From: Bacteroidales bacterium
GTDB lineage: Bacteria; Bacteroidota; Bacteroidia; Bacteroidales; GWA2-32-17
Assembly: GCA_026416095.1 (NCBI GenBank)
Contig: JAOAFV010000001.1
Location: 1 to 58,444 of the forward strand
Reading direction: 5' to 3'
DNA: 58,444 nt
Below are positions 17,294-26,791 of this stretch, one piece after another (the stretch's first letter is position 1; each line of letters begins with the position of its first letter). The notes under the pieces were generated by a model. That model worked only from the letters and a program-made list of their open reading frames with translations. It was not told the DNA's origin and searched no databases. Both the position numbers and the translations under genes were made by a program.

Positions 17294-18370
17294 TTGCAAC
17301 GTGTGAAGCTAAAATCACCAAATATACTTAAAATTACAAAAAATTTATTTGATAGGCCAAAAATAAGACAATTTCTATTTCTGTACATATTCTTTTTACA
17401 TTTTACATTTCTAAATAACATTAATTCACAAGATATACACTTTACACAAATATACTATTCACCTTTAGTTACAAATCCTGCAAATACTGGGAACTTTGAT
17501 GGCAACTGGCGATTTGTTAATAATTATAGAAATCAGTGGAAGGCAATTTCTATTCCTTTTAGAACAATTGCAGTATCGTACGATAAAATTTTTTACATTT
17601 TTACCGAAAAATTCTCTTATGGTATTAACGTAATCGACGATAAATCGGGAAATATAAATTTAAAAGTTAATAAAATATTTCTTTCTTTTGCATATCATAA
17701 ACAAATAGATTTTAATATTTTCCATTTTGGTATACAATGTGGCTACGTTTTTAAGAACTTTTCTACCAACAATATTACATTTCCTTCGCAGTTCGATATG
17801 AGTATAGGCTTATTCAACAGCCAATTACCTAATAACGAAACCAATCTAAAAACAAGCATAAATTATCCCGATATTAATTTTGGTGGTATTTGGGAGCGCA
17901 AATACGGAAAAATAAAGCCTATTGTAGGTATGTGTTTAAATCATTTAACCTTTGCAAATGAATCGTTTTTAGGCGAAAAAAATAATTTACCTCTCAAATA
18001 TTCAATATTTTCTAGTTTAGATATAAATATAAAATCGTTTCATATTGTACCTTCAATATTCCGAATGAGCCAAAGAAAAGCTACAGATTTCATTGGTGGA
18101 ATTGAATTAAAACAAGAACTAAAATCGTTATTATTTCGAAAAATATATTGCGGTTTTTACAATCGAAACGATTTTAAAACTGCTAACGATGCTTTAATAT
18201 TTCTTATAGGGATTCAAGTTAAACAGTGTAATTTTGCAGTAAGTTACGATATTAATGTAAGCCCATTAGCTAAAGCCACTAATAATAGAGGTGCTTTTGA
18301 ATTTTCGGTAATATATACATCAAAATCTTTAATTCCTAACAAAATTACAATGCCATGCGAAAGAATATAA
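17294..18370 (+). CDS. PorP/SprF-like T9SS outer-membrane protein
   Basis: About 358 residues. After a hydrophobic export signal (around residues 28-45, ending NINSQ) comes the family hallmark DIHFTQIYYSPLVTNPANTG, followed by a beta-barrel-rich region with NNYRNQWK and paired aromatic strands. PorP/SprF proteins are inner-leaflet-facing outer-membrane components needed for secretion or attachment of T9SS type B cargo. The first possible start is TTG 17294; GTG 17303 is an alternative, so the start is uncertain. It overlaps the next gene by 16 bases, a tight pairing seen widely in Bacteroidota. Confidence 0.88.
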   Translation: MQRVKLKSPNILKITKNLFDRPKIRQFLFLYIFFLHFTFLNNINSQDIHFTQIYYSPLVTNPANTGNFDGNWRFVNNYRNQWKAISIPFRTIAVSYDKIFYIFTEKFSYGINVIDDKSGNINLKVNKIFLSFAYHKQIDFNIFHFGIQCGYVFKNFSTNNITFPSQFDMSIGLFNSQLPNNETNLKTSINYPDINFGGIWERKYGKIKPIVGMCLNHLTFANESFLGEKNNLPLKYSIFSSLDINIKSFHIVPSIFRMSQRKATDFIGGIELKQELKSLLFRKIYCGFYNRNDFKTANDALIFLIGIQVKQCNFAVSYDINVSPLAKATNNRGAFEFSVIYTSKSLIPNKITMPCERI

Positions 18371-20457
18371 CAACAATATTAGTTTGTTTACCATTTTTCT
18401 TTGCAATTTCGCAACCATCTAATACAATTCCATTTTTAAATAAATGGCAAATAAAAAGTTATGCTAAAAACAGCACAAAACTAGGCGACATATATTCTGC
18501 TATCGAATATTACGAAGCCTTATTAAAATACAATTCTGAAAATTACGACATTCAATATGAACTTGCAAAATTATATTTTAAATCGCGAAATTATTCATCT
18601 GCTTTAATATATTTTAATAATGTTTTTGAAAAAGCACGCGATAAATACCCCGAAGCTTTATACTATAGAGCATTAATGAAAAAATACCTCGGTAATTACG
18701 ACGAGGCAAAAAACGATTTTAACATATTTTTAAAAGCTATCAAAGGAACCGAATTAGATCAAATATATAAAAAATCTGTAAAAAACGAAATCGAAGGTTG
18801 CGATTTGGCAAAAAAACAAATGGCTAGTCCTCTTGAAGTGTTTATTCTTCGCCCCGATACTGCAATTAATAAGCCATTCTTAGAAAATTCACCTTTATCA
18901 TATAAAAATGGCTTACTATTTACTGCAATAAGAACCGATAAAGTACTTTACTTCGATAAAGATAGCATTTCAGCTTTAAGAAAAATTTATTATGCCGAAA
19001 GAAAAAAAGAAAAATGGGAATTTAAAGGATTATTCGATGAAAATATCGACGATACTACTCAACATGTTTGTAATCCAGCTTTATCGCCCGACAAAAAAAG
19101 GCTATATTTTAACAAATGCTTTAAAAATTGGAAAAATAAATATATTTGTCATATATATAAAAGCGAACTACAAGATAATAAATGGCTACCTCCTGTAAAA
19201 TTAAACGGAAAAATTAATACCGACAAGTATACTTCAACACAACCTACGGTGGGAACTTCATCTAAAACAAATACCGATGTTCTTTATTTTGTTTCCGACC
19301 GTGAAGGAAGTGTAGGAGGATACGACATATGGTTTTCTGTATATAACCCTAAAAAGGCCGATTTCGATGAACCTAAAAATGCCGGAAAAAAAATAAACAC
19401 TCCTGCCGATGAAATTACTCCTTTTTATGACGATAATTCACGAACATTATATTTCAGTTCAAATGGACATGTAAATATTGGTGGTTTCGATATATTTAAA
19501 GCACAAGGAGAATTAAATCAGTTTCTGCCACCTCAAAATATAGGATATCCTATCAATTCATCGGCCGATGATTTATTTTTTTCTCTTAATGAAAACGAAA
19601 TGGGGGGCTTTTTTGTGTCGAACAGAAAAGGTACAACCCCATTTCTTCACGAAACATGTTGCGACGACATTTTTGAATTTAGATGGTCAAACTTAATTAA
19701 AATTGCCGTAAAAGGTAAAATATTTGCTATAAAAGACAAATCGCTGTACGAACAACTCGAACAACAAGATGTAGATTACGGGACCCTTAGCGCATTAGCC
19801 GAAGAAATAGATAAAGTATCTGTTTTGCCCAATAAAAGAGTAGACTTGTACGTAGTAGAAGGTAAAGAAAGGCTTTTTGTTAAAAGTACAACTACCGATT
19901 CAACTGGCGAATACTTTTTCAATCTCCAGCCCGATAAGGAATATAAAATTGTTGTTGATAATTATGGCCTTTTTACTAAAGAGATGAGCGTTATTACTAA
20001 AGGAATTACCAAATCAGATACTTTAATAGCAAATGCAATATTTATAAACCTTATTCCCCTGGAACCTGTAATTATTAAAAACATTTATTTCAAATTTAAT
20101 AAGTGGGAATTAACCGATTCAGCAAAAGTGATACTAGACAATACTATTCTTTCTCTTATGAAAAACAACCCACGAATAATAGTTGAAATTTCTGCTCATA
20201 CCGATAGCATAAGCAACGATGAATACAACTTTAAATTATCTCAAAAAAGAGCAGAGAGCGTTGTAAATTACTTAATTTCAAAAGGAATTGAAAAAGAACG
20301 ATTAGTTGCTAAAGGTTATGGACGTACACGACCCATTGCGCCAAATAAAAATCCAGATGGCACCGATAATCCCGAAGGCCGACGAAAAAATCGAAGAGTT
20401 GAATTTAAAATTATTGGTGCTTTAGAAGAAAAAAGAAATATAATTTACGAAGAATAA
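18355..20457 (+). CDS. OmpA-family protein with TPR and PD40 beta-propeller (PorE-like)
   Basis: A 700-residue envelope protein. A short signal peptide ends AISQ. TPR-like helices span about 30-150, with WD40/PD40-like propeller repeats (NPALSPDKKRLYF, FVSDREGSVGGYDIW, YFSSNGHVNIGGFDIF) about 180-430. A carboxypeptidase-regulatory-like fold lies about 440-560 and an OmpA peptidoglycan-binding domain at the end (about 570-690), with HTDS and GYGRTRPI. This architecture is that of T9SS PorE and relatives, which link secretion components to peptidoglycan. Overlap with the PorP/SprF gene supports a joint role. Confidence 0.88.
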   Translation: MRKNITTILVCLPFFFAISQPSNTIPFLNKWQIKSYAKNSTKLGDIYSAIEYYEALLKYNSENYDIQYELAKLYFKSRNYSSALIYFNNVFEKARDKYPEALYYRALMKKYLGNYDEAKNDFNIFLKAIKGTELDQIYKKSVKNEIEGCDLAKKQMASPLEVFILRPDTAINKPFLENSPLSYKNGLLFTAIRTDKVLYFDKDSISALRKIYYAERKKEKWEFKGLFDENIDDTTQHVCNPALSPDKKRLYFNKCFKNWKNKYICHIYKSELQDNKWLPPVKLNGKINTDKYTSTQPTVGTSSKTNTDVLYFVSDREGSVGGYDIWFSVYNPKKADFDEPKNAGKKINTPADEITPFYDDNSRTLYFSSNGHVNIGGFDIFKAQGELNQFLPPQNIGYPINSSADDLFFSLNENEMGGFFVSNRKGTTPFLHETCCDDIFEFRWSNLIKIAVKGKIFAIKDKSLYEQLEQQDVDYGTLSALAEEIDKVSVLPNKRVDLYVVEGKERLFVKSTTTDSTGEYFFNLQPDKEYKIVVDNYGLFTKEMSVITKGITKSDTLIANAIFINLIPLEPVIIKNIYFKFNKWELTDSAKVILDNTILSLMKNNPRIIVEISAHTDSISNDEYNFKLSQKRAESVVNYLISKGIEKERLVAKGYGRTRPIAPNKNPDGTDNPEGRRKNRRVEFKIIGALEEKRNIIYEE

Positions 20458-20548
20458 CCATTAATGCCTTATCAATATAAAGTTTTTCCAATAAAAATTA
20501 TTAAATTTTAGAAAGTAAAATGCACTATTTCAACTCCACCTAATAAAC

Positions 20549-20989
20549 TTAATGTGAATTATGAACAATTAATTTCCTTATTTTAGATCTAAAATTTTTT
20601 ATGCCTATTTTAAAAACTAGAAAATCATAAAATAAAGAAAAAACATCGTTATCTCCACCACTAAGTTTTACATAATATTTATACTTAGTTTTCAATACCT
20701 CCGATGGCAAATCAATATTTGTTTTATATTCTTTCACTTTTAGCTTAAATTTCCTATTTTCTCTAAAGTCTTTATCTGTCTCAATTTCTATAATTCTCTT
20801 AACCAAATAAATTTTTTCAGCTATAGTAATTAACAAAAACTTTATTTTTTTGTTTATGTATGCTTCTGTTATTAATTTAATGCTATCGTTCTCATAATCT
20901 TTCTCGTAAGTATAATTTAAAATTTCCTTTTGTTCTTTTTTCTCCTTTAATAATTTATTAAGATTTGTTATTAAAGTTTCTATTTCCAT
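20549..20989 (-). CDS. Hypothetical 146-aa protein
   Basis: A lysine- and glutamate-rich, mostly helical protein without signal peptide or membrane segment. The N-terminus (TLITNLNKLLKEKKEQKEI) looks like a short coiled coil. I do not recognise a family. It stands alone between two rightward transcription units. Upstream on its own strand TTACTTTG at 21004-20997 is one mismatch from the -7 consensus, consistent with its own promoter. A real gene is likely because the frame is long for so AT-rich a sequence, but the function is unknown. Confidence 0.6.
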   Translation of the reverse strand: MEIETLITNLNKLLKEKKEQKEILNYTYEKDYENDSIKLITEAYINKKIKFLLITIAEKIYLVKRIIEIETDKDFRENRKFKLKVKEYKTNIDLPSEVLKTKYKYYVKLSGGDNDVFSLFYDFLVFKIGIKNFRSKIRKLIVHNSH

Positions 20990-21056
20990 ATTTTTGCAAA
21001 GTAAGAAAAAAATATTTTTTCAGGTACAAAAACATTCTATGTTTTATAAACAACTT

Positions 21057-21089
21057 TTTGTCGATTTACTTTAAAATAAGTTAATTTTG
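21057..21089 (+). promoter_or_regulatory. Probable argS promoter
   Basis: TTTG at 21057-21060, a 21-base spacer (slightly long) and TAATTTTG at 21082-21089, an exact -7 match, 8 bases before the ATG at 21098. Confidence 0.5.
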
Positions 21090-21097
21090 CATAAAAA

Positions 21098-22861
21098 ATG
21101 ATTTCAATACTTAAAAAAGATATTCACGAAATTATTGCAAAAGAATTCAACATACATGAAGAAGTAGTCCAAATAAAACCCACTAATAAAGAATTTGAAG
21201 GCGATTATTCTTTTAATGTTTTTCCACTTTTAAAATATAAATTTTCAGAAGAAAAAAAACCCGAAGCAATTGGCATATTGATTTGTCAAAAACTAGTTGA
21301 GAAATGCAACTACATAGAAAAATTTTCTATAATAAAAGGCTTTGTTAATTTAACAATAAATAATAAATATTTAATAGAATACTTAAAAAAGTACTCTTTT
21401 AATCATAAAACAAATAATTCTTTAAAAATAATAATAGAATACTGTTCGCCAAATACTAATAAACCATTACACTTAGGCCATATTAGAAATATGCTTATTG
21501 GGTCAGCGTTAGCAAACATTTTAAAGGAATACGGCCACGACGTAATAAGAATTAATCTAATAAACGATAGAGGTATACACATATGCAAATCAATGCTTAG
21601 TTGGATTGAACAAAACGATAAAGCAACCCCAACAAAATCTCAAATAAAAGGCGATAAACTAGTAGGAGAGTTATATGTAGCCTTTGAAAAGAAATATAAG
21701 CAAGAAGTGGAGGAGTTAATGAAAGAAGGAATGACAAAAGAAGAAGCATTAAAAAATGCTCCTTCCATAAAAAAAGCTTCTGCGCTACTAAAAAAATGGG
21801 AAACAAACGATAAAGAAATCCGCGAAATATGGAAAATGTTAAATAATTGGGTATATTCTGGTTTCGAAGAAACTTTTAAAAAGCTTAACATAACTTTCGA
21901 TAAAATTGAATACGAAAGCGAAATATACAACATAGGCAAGGAAATAATAGTAGAAGGATACAAAAAAGGCATATTTTACAAAAAAGACGATAATTCCATT
22001 GCAGTAGATTTAAAAGACGAAGGCTTAGATGAAAAAATATTACTTCGAGCCGATGAAACCTCGGTATACATAACACAAGATATAGGTGTGGCTTTGTTAA
22101 GACACACAGAATACAAACCCGATATTATGATTTATGTTGTTGGTAATGAGCAAAATTATCATTTTCAAGTACTCAAGTTAGTACTAAAGAAACTTAATTA
22201 TAATTGGTACAACAAAATTTATCACCTTTCATATGGAATGGTTGAACTTCCCTCGGGCAAAATGAAATCAAGAGAAGGAACAGTTGTCGATGCCGACGAT
22301 CTAATCGAACAACTACACACAGAAGCAATTAAAATAGCACAATCTTCGGGCAAATTAAATAAAGACGATGAAAAACAATTTAAAGAAATAACTTTTAAAA
22401 TTGCTATGTCTGCTCTTAAATATTTTATTCTCAAAATTGATCCTGCAAAAAACATGGTTTTTAACCCATCTGAATCTATCGATTTTGATGGAAACACAGG
22501 ACCTTTTATACTTTATACATACACAAGAATTATTTCAATGTTAAAAAAATCCGATAAGAACAATTTTTTATTCGATTCCAATAATTTAAATATTCTGGAA
22601 AAAGAAAGAGAACTAATTTTACTACTTATCAACTACGAAATTGCCTTCACTGCATCTATCGAAAATTACAACCCCGCTGAAATTGCAAATTATGTTTATA
22701 AAGTAGCAAAAGAATACAATAATTATTATCAAACTATACCAGTGTTAAAAGAAGAAAACGAAAATTTACGAAACTTTAGATTATACTTAAGCCAAAAAGT
22801 TGCTATGTGCATTGAAAAGTGTTTTAAATTGCTTGGAATAGATTTAGTTGAAAAAATGTAA
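21098..22861 (+). CDS. argS: Arginyl-tRNA synthetase
   Basis: A 587-residue class I synthetase charging tRNA-Arg. It has the N-terminal additional domain (about 1-110), the HIGH motif as HLGHIRNMLIG (about 125-135), the KMSKS equivalent as KMKSREGTVVDADD, and the C-terminal DALR anticodon-binding domain starting near FDGNTGPFILYTYTRI. Length and motifs are normal for Bacteroidota ArgS. Monocistronic: mnmE is convergent with only 3 bases between stop codons. Confidence 0.97.
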   Translation: MISILKKDIHEIIAKEFNIHEEVVQIKPTNKEFEGDYSFNVFPLLKYKFSEEKKPEAIGILICQKLVEKCNYIEKFSIIKGFVNLTINNKYLIEYLKKYSFNHKTNNSLKIIIEYCSPNTNKPLHLGHIRNMLIGSALANILKEYGHDVIRINLINDRGIHICKSMLSWIEQNDKATPTKSQIKGDKLVGELYVAFEKKYKQEVEELMKEGMTKEEALKNAPSIKKASALLKKWETNDKEIREIWKMLNNWVYSGFEETFKKLNITFDKIEYESEIYNIGKEIIVEGYKKGIFYKKDDNSIAVDLKDEGLDEKILLRADETSVYITQDIGVALLRHTEYKPDIMIYVVGNEQNYHFQVLKLVLKKLNYNWYNKIYHLSYGMVELPSGKMKSREGTVVDADDLIEQLHTEAIKIAQSSGKLNKDDEKQFKEITFKIAMSALKYFILKIDPAKNMVFNPSESIDFDGNTGPFILYTYTRIISMLKKSDKNNFLFDSNNLNILEKERELILLLINYEIAFTASIENYNPAEIANYVYKVAKEYNNYYQTIPVLKEENENLRNFRLYLSQKVAMCIEKCFKLLGIDLVEKM

Positions 22862-22864
22862 AAA

Positions 22865-24262
22865 TTATTTACCTATACAAAATCTACTAAATATTTCATG
22901 CAAAACTTCTGTATTTGTAACTTCTCCAGTTATTTCCGATAAATAATAATTAATCATTTTTAGTTCTTCGGCAAGCAGATCGGCAGATAAATTTTTTTCC
23001 AAGGCTTCGTAAGCATTACTTAAACATTCGCTGGCTTTTATAAAAAGATTGTAATGCCTTTCGTTTGTAATTATACAGTCATTACCTGTTAAATTCATCG
23101 ATTCAACTAGTTCGTACATTACATCAAGAAGTAAGCTGATGTTTACATTATGCTTTGCCGAAATTGGTATAATACGATATGTTGAGTATATCTTTTTTAT
23201 TAAACCTTCTACTTCATTTAATGTTTTTTCTGTAACTTTATCTATCTTATTAATCAACAATATTATTTTCTGTTTTTGTGTAACGTTTAATAACAAATTA
23301 TTAAACACATTAATTTGCTCATCAATCTGTTGGGTTGGATCAAATAAATAAAGCAATATGAACGATTCTTTAGCTTTATTTATGGCTTTTTCTATTCCAT
23401 ATTGTTCTACTATTTCAGTTGTCTTACGTAATCCTGCTGTATCGGCAAACCTAAAAGTTAATCCTTTATAGTTAAAATAATCTTCTACTATATCTCGTGT
23501 AGTACCCGGTATGTCAGTAACTATGGAACGATCCTCTTTCAATAAACTATTCATTAGAGTCGACTTACCCGCATTTGGATTACCAAGAATAGAAACTAAA
23601 ATACCTTTTTTTACCGCATTCCCGTAAGCATAAGAAATAGTAAGCTTTTCTATGTAGCTATGCAATGAATCTAGTAATTCTTTTATTTTTTTCCTACTCG
23701 CAAATTCTACATCTTCTTCCGAAAAGTCAAGTTCAAGTTCAAGATAAACTAGTAACTCTGTGATCTGCTTGCGTAAATCGGATATTAATGAAGATATATT
23801 ACCTTTATATTGTCTAAAAACAATGTTATGCGCTTTTTCATTTTCAGACTGAATTAGGTCGTTAATTGCTTCTGCCTGCGATAAATCAATTTTTTTATTC
23901 AAGTATGCACGTAAAGTAAATTCTCCAGGGTTTGCGTATCTTATACCTTTACTAAATAGTGTACGCAAAATGGCTTGCTTTATATAGTACGAACCATGAC
24001 AATGTATTTCAATTACGTCTTCACCAGTGTATGAATGTGGCGATTTGAAAAAAATAAATATTATGTCATCTATAAAATTGCCATTATCATCTATAAATTC
24101 TGAATAATAAACTCTTTGTGCTTCAACATTTCTATGTCTTTTTTTTAGTTTAATATTGCCACTTAGCAAATCTAAAATATTTTCGCCACTAATTCTTATT
24201 ATAGCTATTGGTGCATTTACATTACCAGTAGATATTGCACATATTGGAAGATTATCGTACAT
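22865..24262 (-). CDS. mnmE: tRNA modification GTPase MnmE (TrmE)
   Basis: A 465-residue GTPase that with MnmG makes 5-carboxymethylaminomethyluridine at the wobble position. The N-terminal folate-binding domain contains HCHGSYYIKQAILR and NPGEFTLRAYLNKK. The G domain has GNPNAGKSTLMNSL (P-loop), the DTAGLR switch and the NKID specificity motif. The C-terminus ends with the conserved C-x-G-K tetrapeptide (FCIGK). All key elements are present. Minus-strand TACATTTG at 24281-24274, 11 bases before the start, fits a -7 box. Confidence 0.96.
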   Translation of the reverse strand: MYDNLPICAISTGNVNAPIAIIRISGENILDLLSGNIKLKKRHRNVEAQRVYYSEFIDDNGNFIDDIIFIFFKSPHSYTGEDVIEIHCHGSYYIKQAILRTLFSKGIRYANPGEFTLRAYLNKKIDLSQAEAINDLIQSENEKAHNIVFRQYKGNISSLISDLRKQITELLVYLELELDFSEEDVEFASRKKIKELLDSLHSYIEKLTISYAYGNAVKKGILVSILGNPNAGKSTLMNSLLKEDRSIVTDIPGTTRDIVEDYFNYKGLTFRFADTAGLRKTTEIVEQYGIEKAINKAKESFILLYLFDPTQQIDEQINVFNNLLLNVTQKQKIILLINKIDKVTEKTLNEVEGLIKKIYSTYRIIPISAKHNVNISLLLDVMYELVESMNLTGNDCIITNERHYNLFIKASECLSNAYEALEKNLSADLLAEELKMINYYLSEITGEVTNTEVLHEIFSRFCIGK

Positions 24263-24273
24263 TGCTTTTTTTT

Positions 24274-24281
24274 CAAATGTA
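24274..24281 (-). promoter_or_regulatory. Probable -7 box of mnmE
   Basis: TACATTTG on the minus strand matches TAnnTTTG exactly and lies 11 bases before the mnmE ATG. I found no matching -33 TTTG at the right distance. Confidence 0.35.
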
Positions 24282-24371
24282 CTATAATTTTTTTATTTTG
24301 TATAATTTTCTACCATTGTGTATTTAAAAATTTTATTATAATTTTACAACATAAACTTTAAAAGTATTTTT

Positions 24372-24974
24372 ATGAAAAAATTTGTAACACTAATTTTTAT
24401 TATCTTTTTTTTTAAATTAACTTCTCAAATAATTGAAGAAGGTAACGTTATTATAGACGTTTATTATGGTTGGCCAAATTTATGGACAAATTTTGCTAAA
24501 AACGCAGTAACAACAGTAAATTCACAAAATGTATCGGTGAGCACAATTGGGCCCCTTGGAGCAAGAGCAGAATATATGGTCAGCGATAAAATTGGGTGGT
24601 CTGCTGAATTTAACTATAGCACAACATCAATTAAATTTAATGAAGAAACTACCGATCAAAACAACACTATTATAACATATTATTACAAATTTTCTATTCC
24701 TCGTTTTAGAGCTCTTTTTAGGTTCAATTATCACTTTGGTCAAGGAAAAAAATATGATTCTTATTTTACTGCAGGATTAGGTTATTATGGAGTTACATAT
24801 AAATATGAGACAAACGACCCAAATAGTCGTTCCGATTATTTTAAAAACTGGATACCTGTAACCTATAGAATAGGATTGGGTGGCAGGTTGTTTTTCTCAG
24901 AAAATTTTGGCCTAGCCGTCGAATTAGGCTTAGGTGGTCCTTTAATGACTTTTGGTCTATTTACAAAATTCTAA
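24372..24974 (+). CDS. Outer-membrane beta-barrel protein (porin-like)
   Basis: A 200-residue secreted protein. A signal peptide (hydrophobic to about residue 16) is followed by amphipathic strands ending in aromatic residues (SDKIGWSAEFNYS, RALFRFNYHF, YFTAGLGYYGVTYKY). The small-barrel end motif GLAVELGLGGPLMTFGLFTKF closes with phenylalanine. This fits the outer-membrane beta-barrel (OmpW/OprF-like, about 8 strands) superfamily abundant in Bacteroidota. The function is unknown. It starts a run of tightly spaced rightward genes to 27367. Confidence 0.75.
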   Translation: MKKFVTLIFIIFFFKLTSQIIEEGNVIIDVYYGWPNLWTNFAKNAVTTVNSQNVSVSTIGPLGARAEYMVSDKIGWSAEFNYSTTSIKFNEETTDQNNTIITYYYKFSIPRFRALFRFNYHFGQGKKYDSYFTAGLGYYGVTYKYETNDPNSRSDYFKNWIPVTYRIGLGGRLFFSENFGLAVELGLGGPLMTFGLFTKF

Positions 24975-24978
24975 AAAT

Positions 24979-25332
24979 ATGAGAGTAGTTATTATTACTA
25001 TTATTTCATTGTTTATTACAGGCAGTTGTTTATTTTCACAAAAGAAAGAATATTTTATTTTACGTGTAACTTACCTTATAAAACCAGCTCGTATCGAATG
25101 CAAATTAGAAGTAGATCTGGGAACAAAAGCTCATACTCTAAAAAATATAATTGAAAATACTTCTGATGGTGCTTTAAAAATAAAAAACGACGATGGAACT
25201 ATTTTTATCATTAAAAACGAAGTAGATTTCATTAACTTTATACAAAAATATAACTATAAACTAATAAATTCTTATACTTTCACTCAACTAGATAAATCGT
25301 ACGTAAACTTCTTATTTGAAAAAGATTTGTAA
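24979..25332 (+). CDS. Hypothetical 117-aa secreted protein
   Basis: The ATG at 24979, 4 bases after the previous stop, starts a clear signal peptide (MRVVIITIISLFITGSCLFS) and is preferred to an upstream in-frame ATG inside the preceding gene. The mature part (about 95 residues) shows beta-strand and helix alternation with no recognised domain. A cysteine at the end of the hydrophobic stretch (G-S-C) could be a lipoprotein site. Its stop overlaps the next start by one base, so it is translationally coupled to the methyltransferase gene. Confidence 0.65.
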   Translation: MRVVIITIISLFITGSCLFSQKKEYFILRVTYLIKPARIECKLEVDLGTKAHTLKNIIENTSDGALKIKNDDGTIFIIKNEVDFINFIQKYNYKLINSYTFTQLDKSYVNFLFEKDL

Positions 25333-26114
25333 TGTTCTTTTATTATAATTTTATTAAATACCTTTTAACTTCTAGACATCGGAAAGGTCACGGTATTCAC
25401 TCTCCATATATATACCACTTAATAAAAAATGTTTTTTTGTATAATCAGAAAAAATACCAATTAAAATTAGTTCCACGACGTTTTAAAGAAATCATCCAAA
25501 AATATTCAACGGTAGAACATTTAGACTTTGGGGCTAAAGGAAAAGGTACAAAATACCTAATTAATGTAAAGAAAAAATACAAATACATCTCGGTTCCAAT
25601 TAAATATGGTAAAATTTTATCTAATCTTATTACATATTTTAATTGCAAAAACATTTTAGAACTTGGTACAGGGCTTGGTATTAGTTCTTCATACATGGCT
25701 TTATTAAACAATAGATCAACTATTACAACTGTCGATGCTTCTACCGAATTCATTAAAATAGCCCAAGAATTATGGAAAAAATTACGAATAAACAATATAA
25801 ATGTAATCAATAAAACATTCAACGAAGCAATAAACGAAATTATCAAAACTAACGATTTTATAGACATGTTATTCATAGATGGCAACCATAAAAAAGATGC
25901 ATTATTAAGTTACTATTATAAACTTAAGCCTAAATTTAATAAAAACACAATAGTTGTTATCGACGATATATATTGGTCGAAAGAGATGCACGAAGCCTGG
26001 AATATTATTAAAAACGATCCCGATGTGTCGCTATCAATCGACATTTTTAGAATGGGGTTAATTTTCTTTACCGACAAAATATTTTTTAAACAACATTATA
26101 AAATAAGATATTAG
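25332..26114 (+). CDS. Class I SAM-dependent methyltransferase
   Basis: A 260-residue protein. An N-terminal stretch (residues 1-30) with RKGHGIHSPYIYHLI resembles a membrane-proximal extension seen in Bacteroidota homologues. The Rossmann fold follows: motif I ILELGTGLGISSSYMA (about 107-122), VDAS (about 134), and the DMLFIDGNHKKDA acidic motif (about 178), all as in O-methyltransferases of the COG4122 type. Substrate unknown. Starts inside the stop of the preceding gene and its own stop overlaps the GTG of the ABC ATPase, so four genes are coupled. Confidence 0.82.
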   Translation: MFFYYNFIKYLLTSRHRKGHGIHSPYIYHLIKNVFLYNQKKYQLKLVPRRFKEIIQKYSTVEHLDFGAKGKGTKYLINVKKKYKYISVPIKYGKILSNLITYFNCKNILELGTGLGISSSYMALLNNRSTITTVDASTEFIKIAQELWKKLRINNINVINKTFNEAINEIIKTNDFIDMLFIDGNHKKDALLSYYYKLKPKFNKNTIVVIDDIYWSKEMHEAWNIIKNDPDVSLSIDIFRMGLIFFTDKIFFKQHYKIRY

Positions 26115-26783
26115 TGAATATTATAAAATTAAACAATATTTACAAGTTCTATAAAACAGGTAAAGTTATTGTTAAAGCAATTAATGGCATTTCTCTTGAA
26201 ATTTCGAATAACGAATTTGTTGCAATAATGGGACCTTTGTATTCAGGAAAAACAACTCTAATGAATATTATTGGCTGCCTCGATGTTCCAACGGCTGGTG
26301 AATATTTCCTTAATCACAAAAAGGTAAGTATATTAAACGATAATCAATTTGCACAAATAAGAAATAAAGAAATTGGATTTGTATTTCAATCGTTTAATTT
26401 AATGCCTCGTTATACTGTTTTAGAAAATGTTACGTTACCACTTGTTTATACTGGTATATCATTAAAAGAAGAAAAATTTAAAGCCATTGAAGTACTTGAA
26501 AAAGTAAACATTGCAAGTAAAGATTTAAACAAGCCTAATAAGCTTTCAGGTGGCGAATTCCAGCGCGTTGCAATTGCTAGATCTCTTGTAAATAACCCTT
26601 CAATAATACTTGCCAACGAACCCCCAAGGAAATTTAAATTCTAAAATTTCGCATGAAATTATGAAACTATTTTTAAAAATTCATACAGCAGGTAACACAA
26701 TTGTACTTGTAACTCATGAAGAAGATATCGCTTCGTTTGCTAAAAGAATTGTAAAACTTAGAGATGAAAAAATAGAAAAATGA
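26114..26783 (+). pseudogene. LolD/MacB-like ABC ATPase, frameshifted at a C5 run
   Basis: The first 173 residues form an ABC ATPase of the LolD/MacB type: Walker A GPLYSGKTT, Q-loop FVFQSFNLMP, signature LSGGEFQRVAIARSL. At 26621-26625 a run of five C breaks the frame and a stop follows at 26642. Removing one C restores ...NEPQGNLNSK... and a frame to the TGA at 26781-26783 with the H-loop LVTHEE, giving about 222 residues, the normal family length. Other degradation is visible: the Walker B aspartate is asparagine (IILANEP) and the D-loop NLD is NLN; the P-loop LY replaces the usual SG. No permease gene is adjacent. Either a sequencing error at the C-run, plus divergence, or a pseudogene. 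Confidence 0.8.
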
Positions 26784-26791
26784 TTACATAA

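Noticed and set aside
21640-21972. Minus-strand open frame of about 110 codons inside argS
   Set aside because: It is an antisense shadow of a coding sequence with full argS motifs; leucine/serine-rich composition and no promoter.
25445-25885. Minus-strand open frame of 146 codons inside the methyltransferase gene
   Set aside because: The plus strand encodes clear SAM-binding motifs and coupled starts; the antisense frame shows no features.
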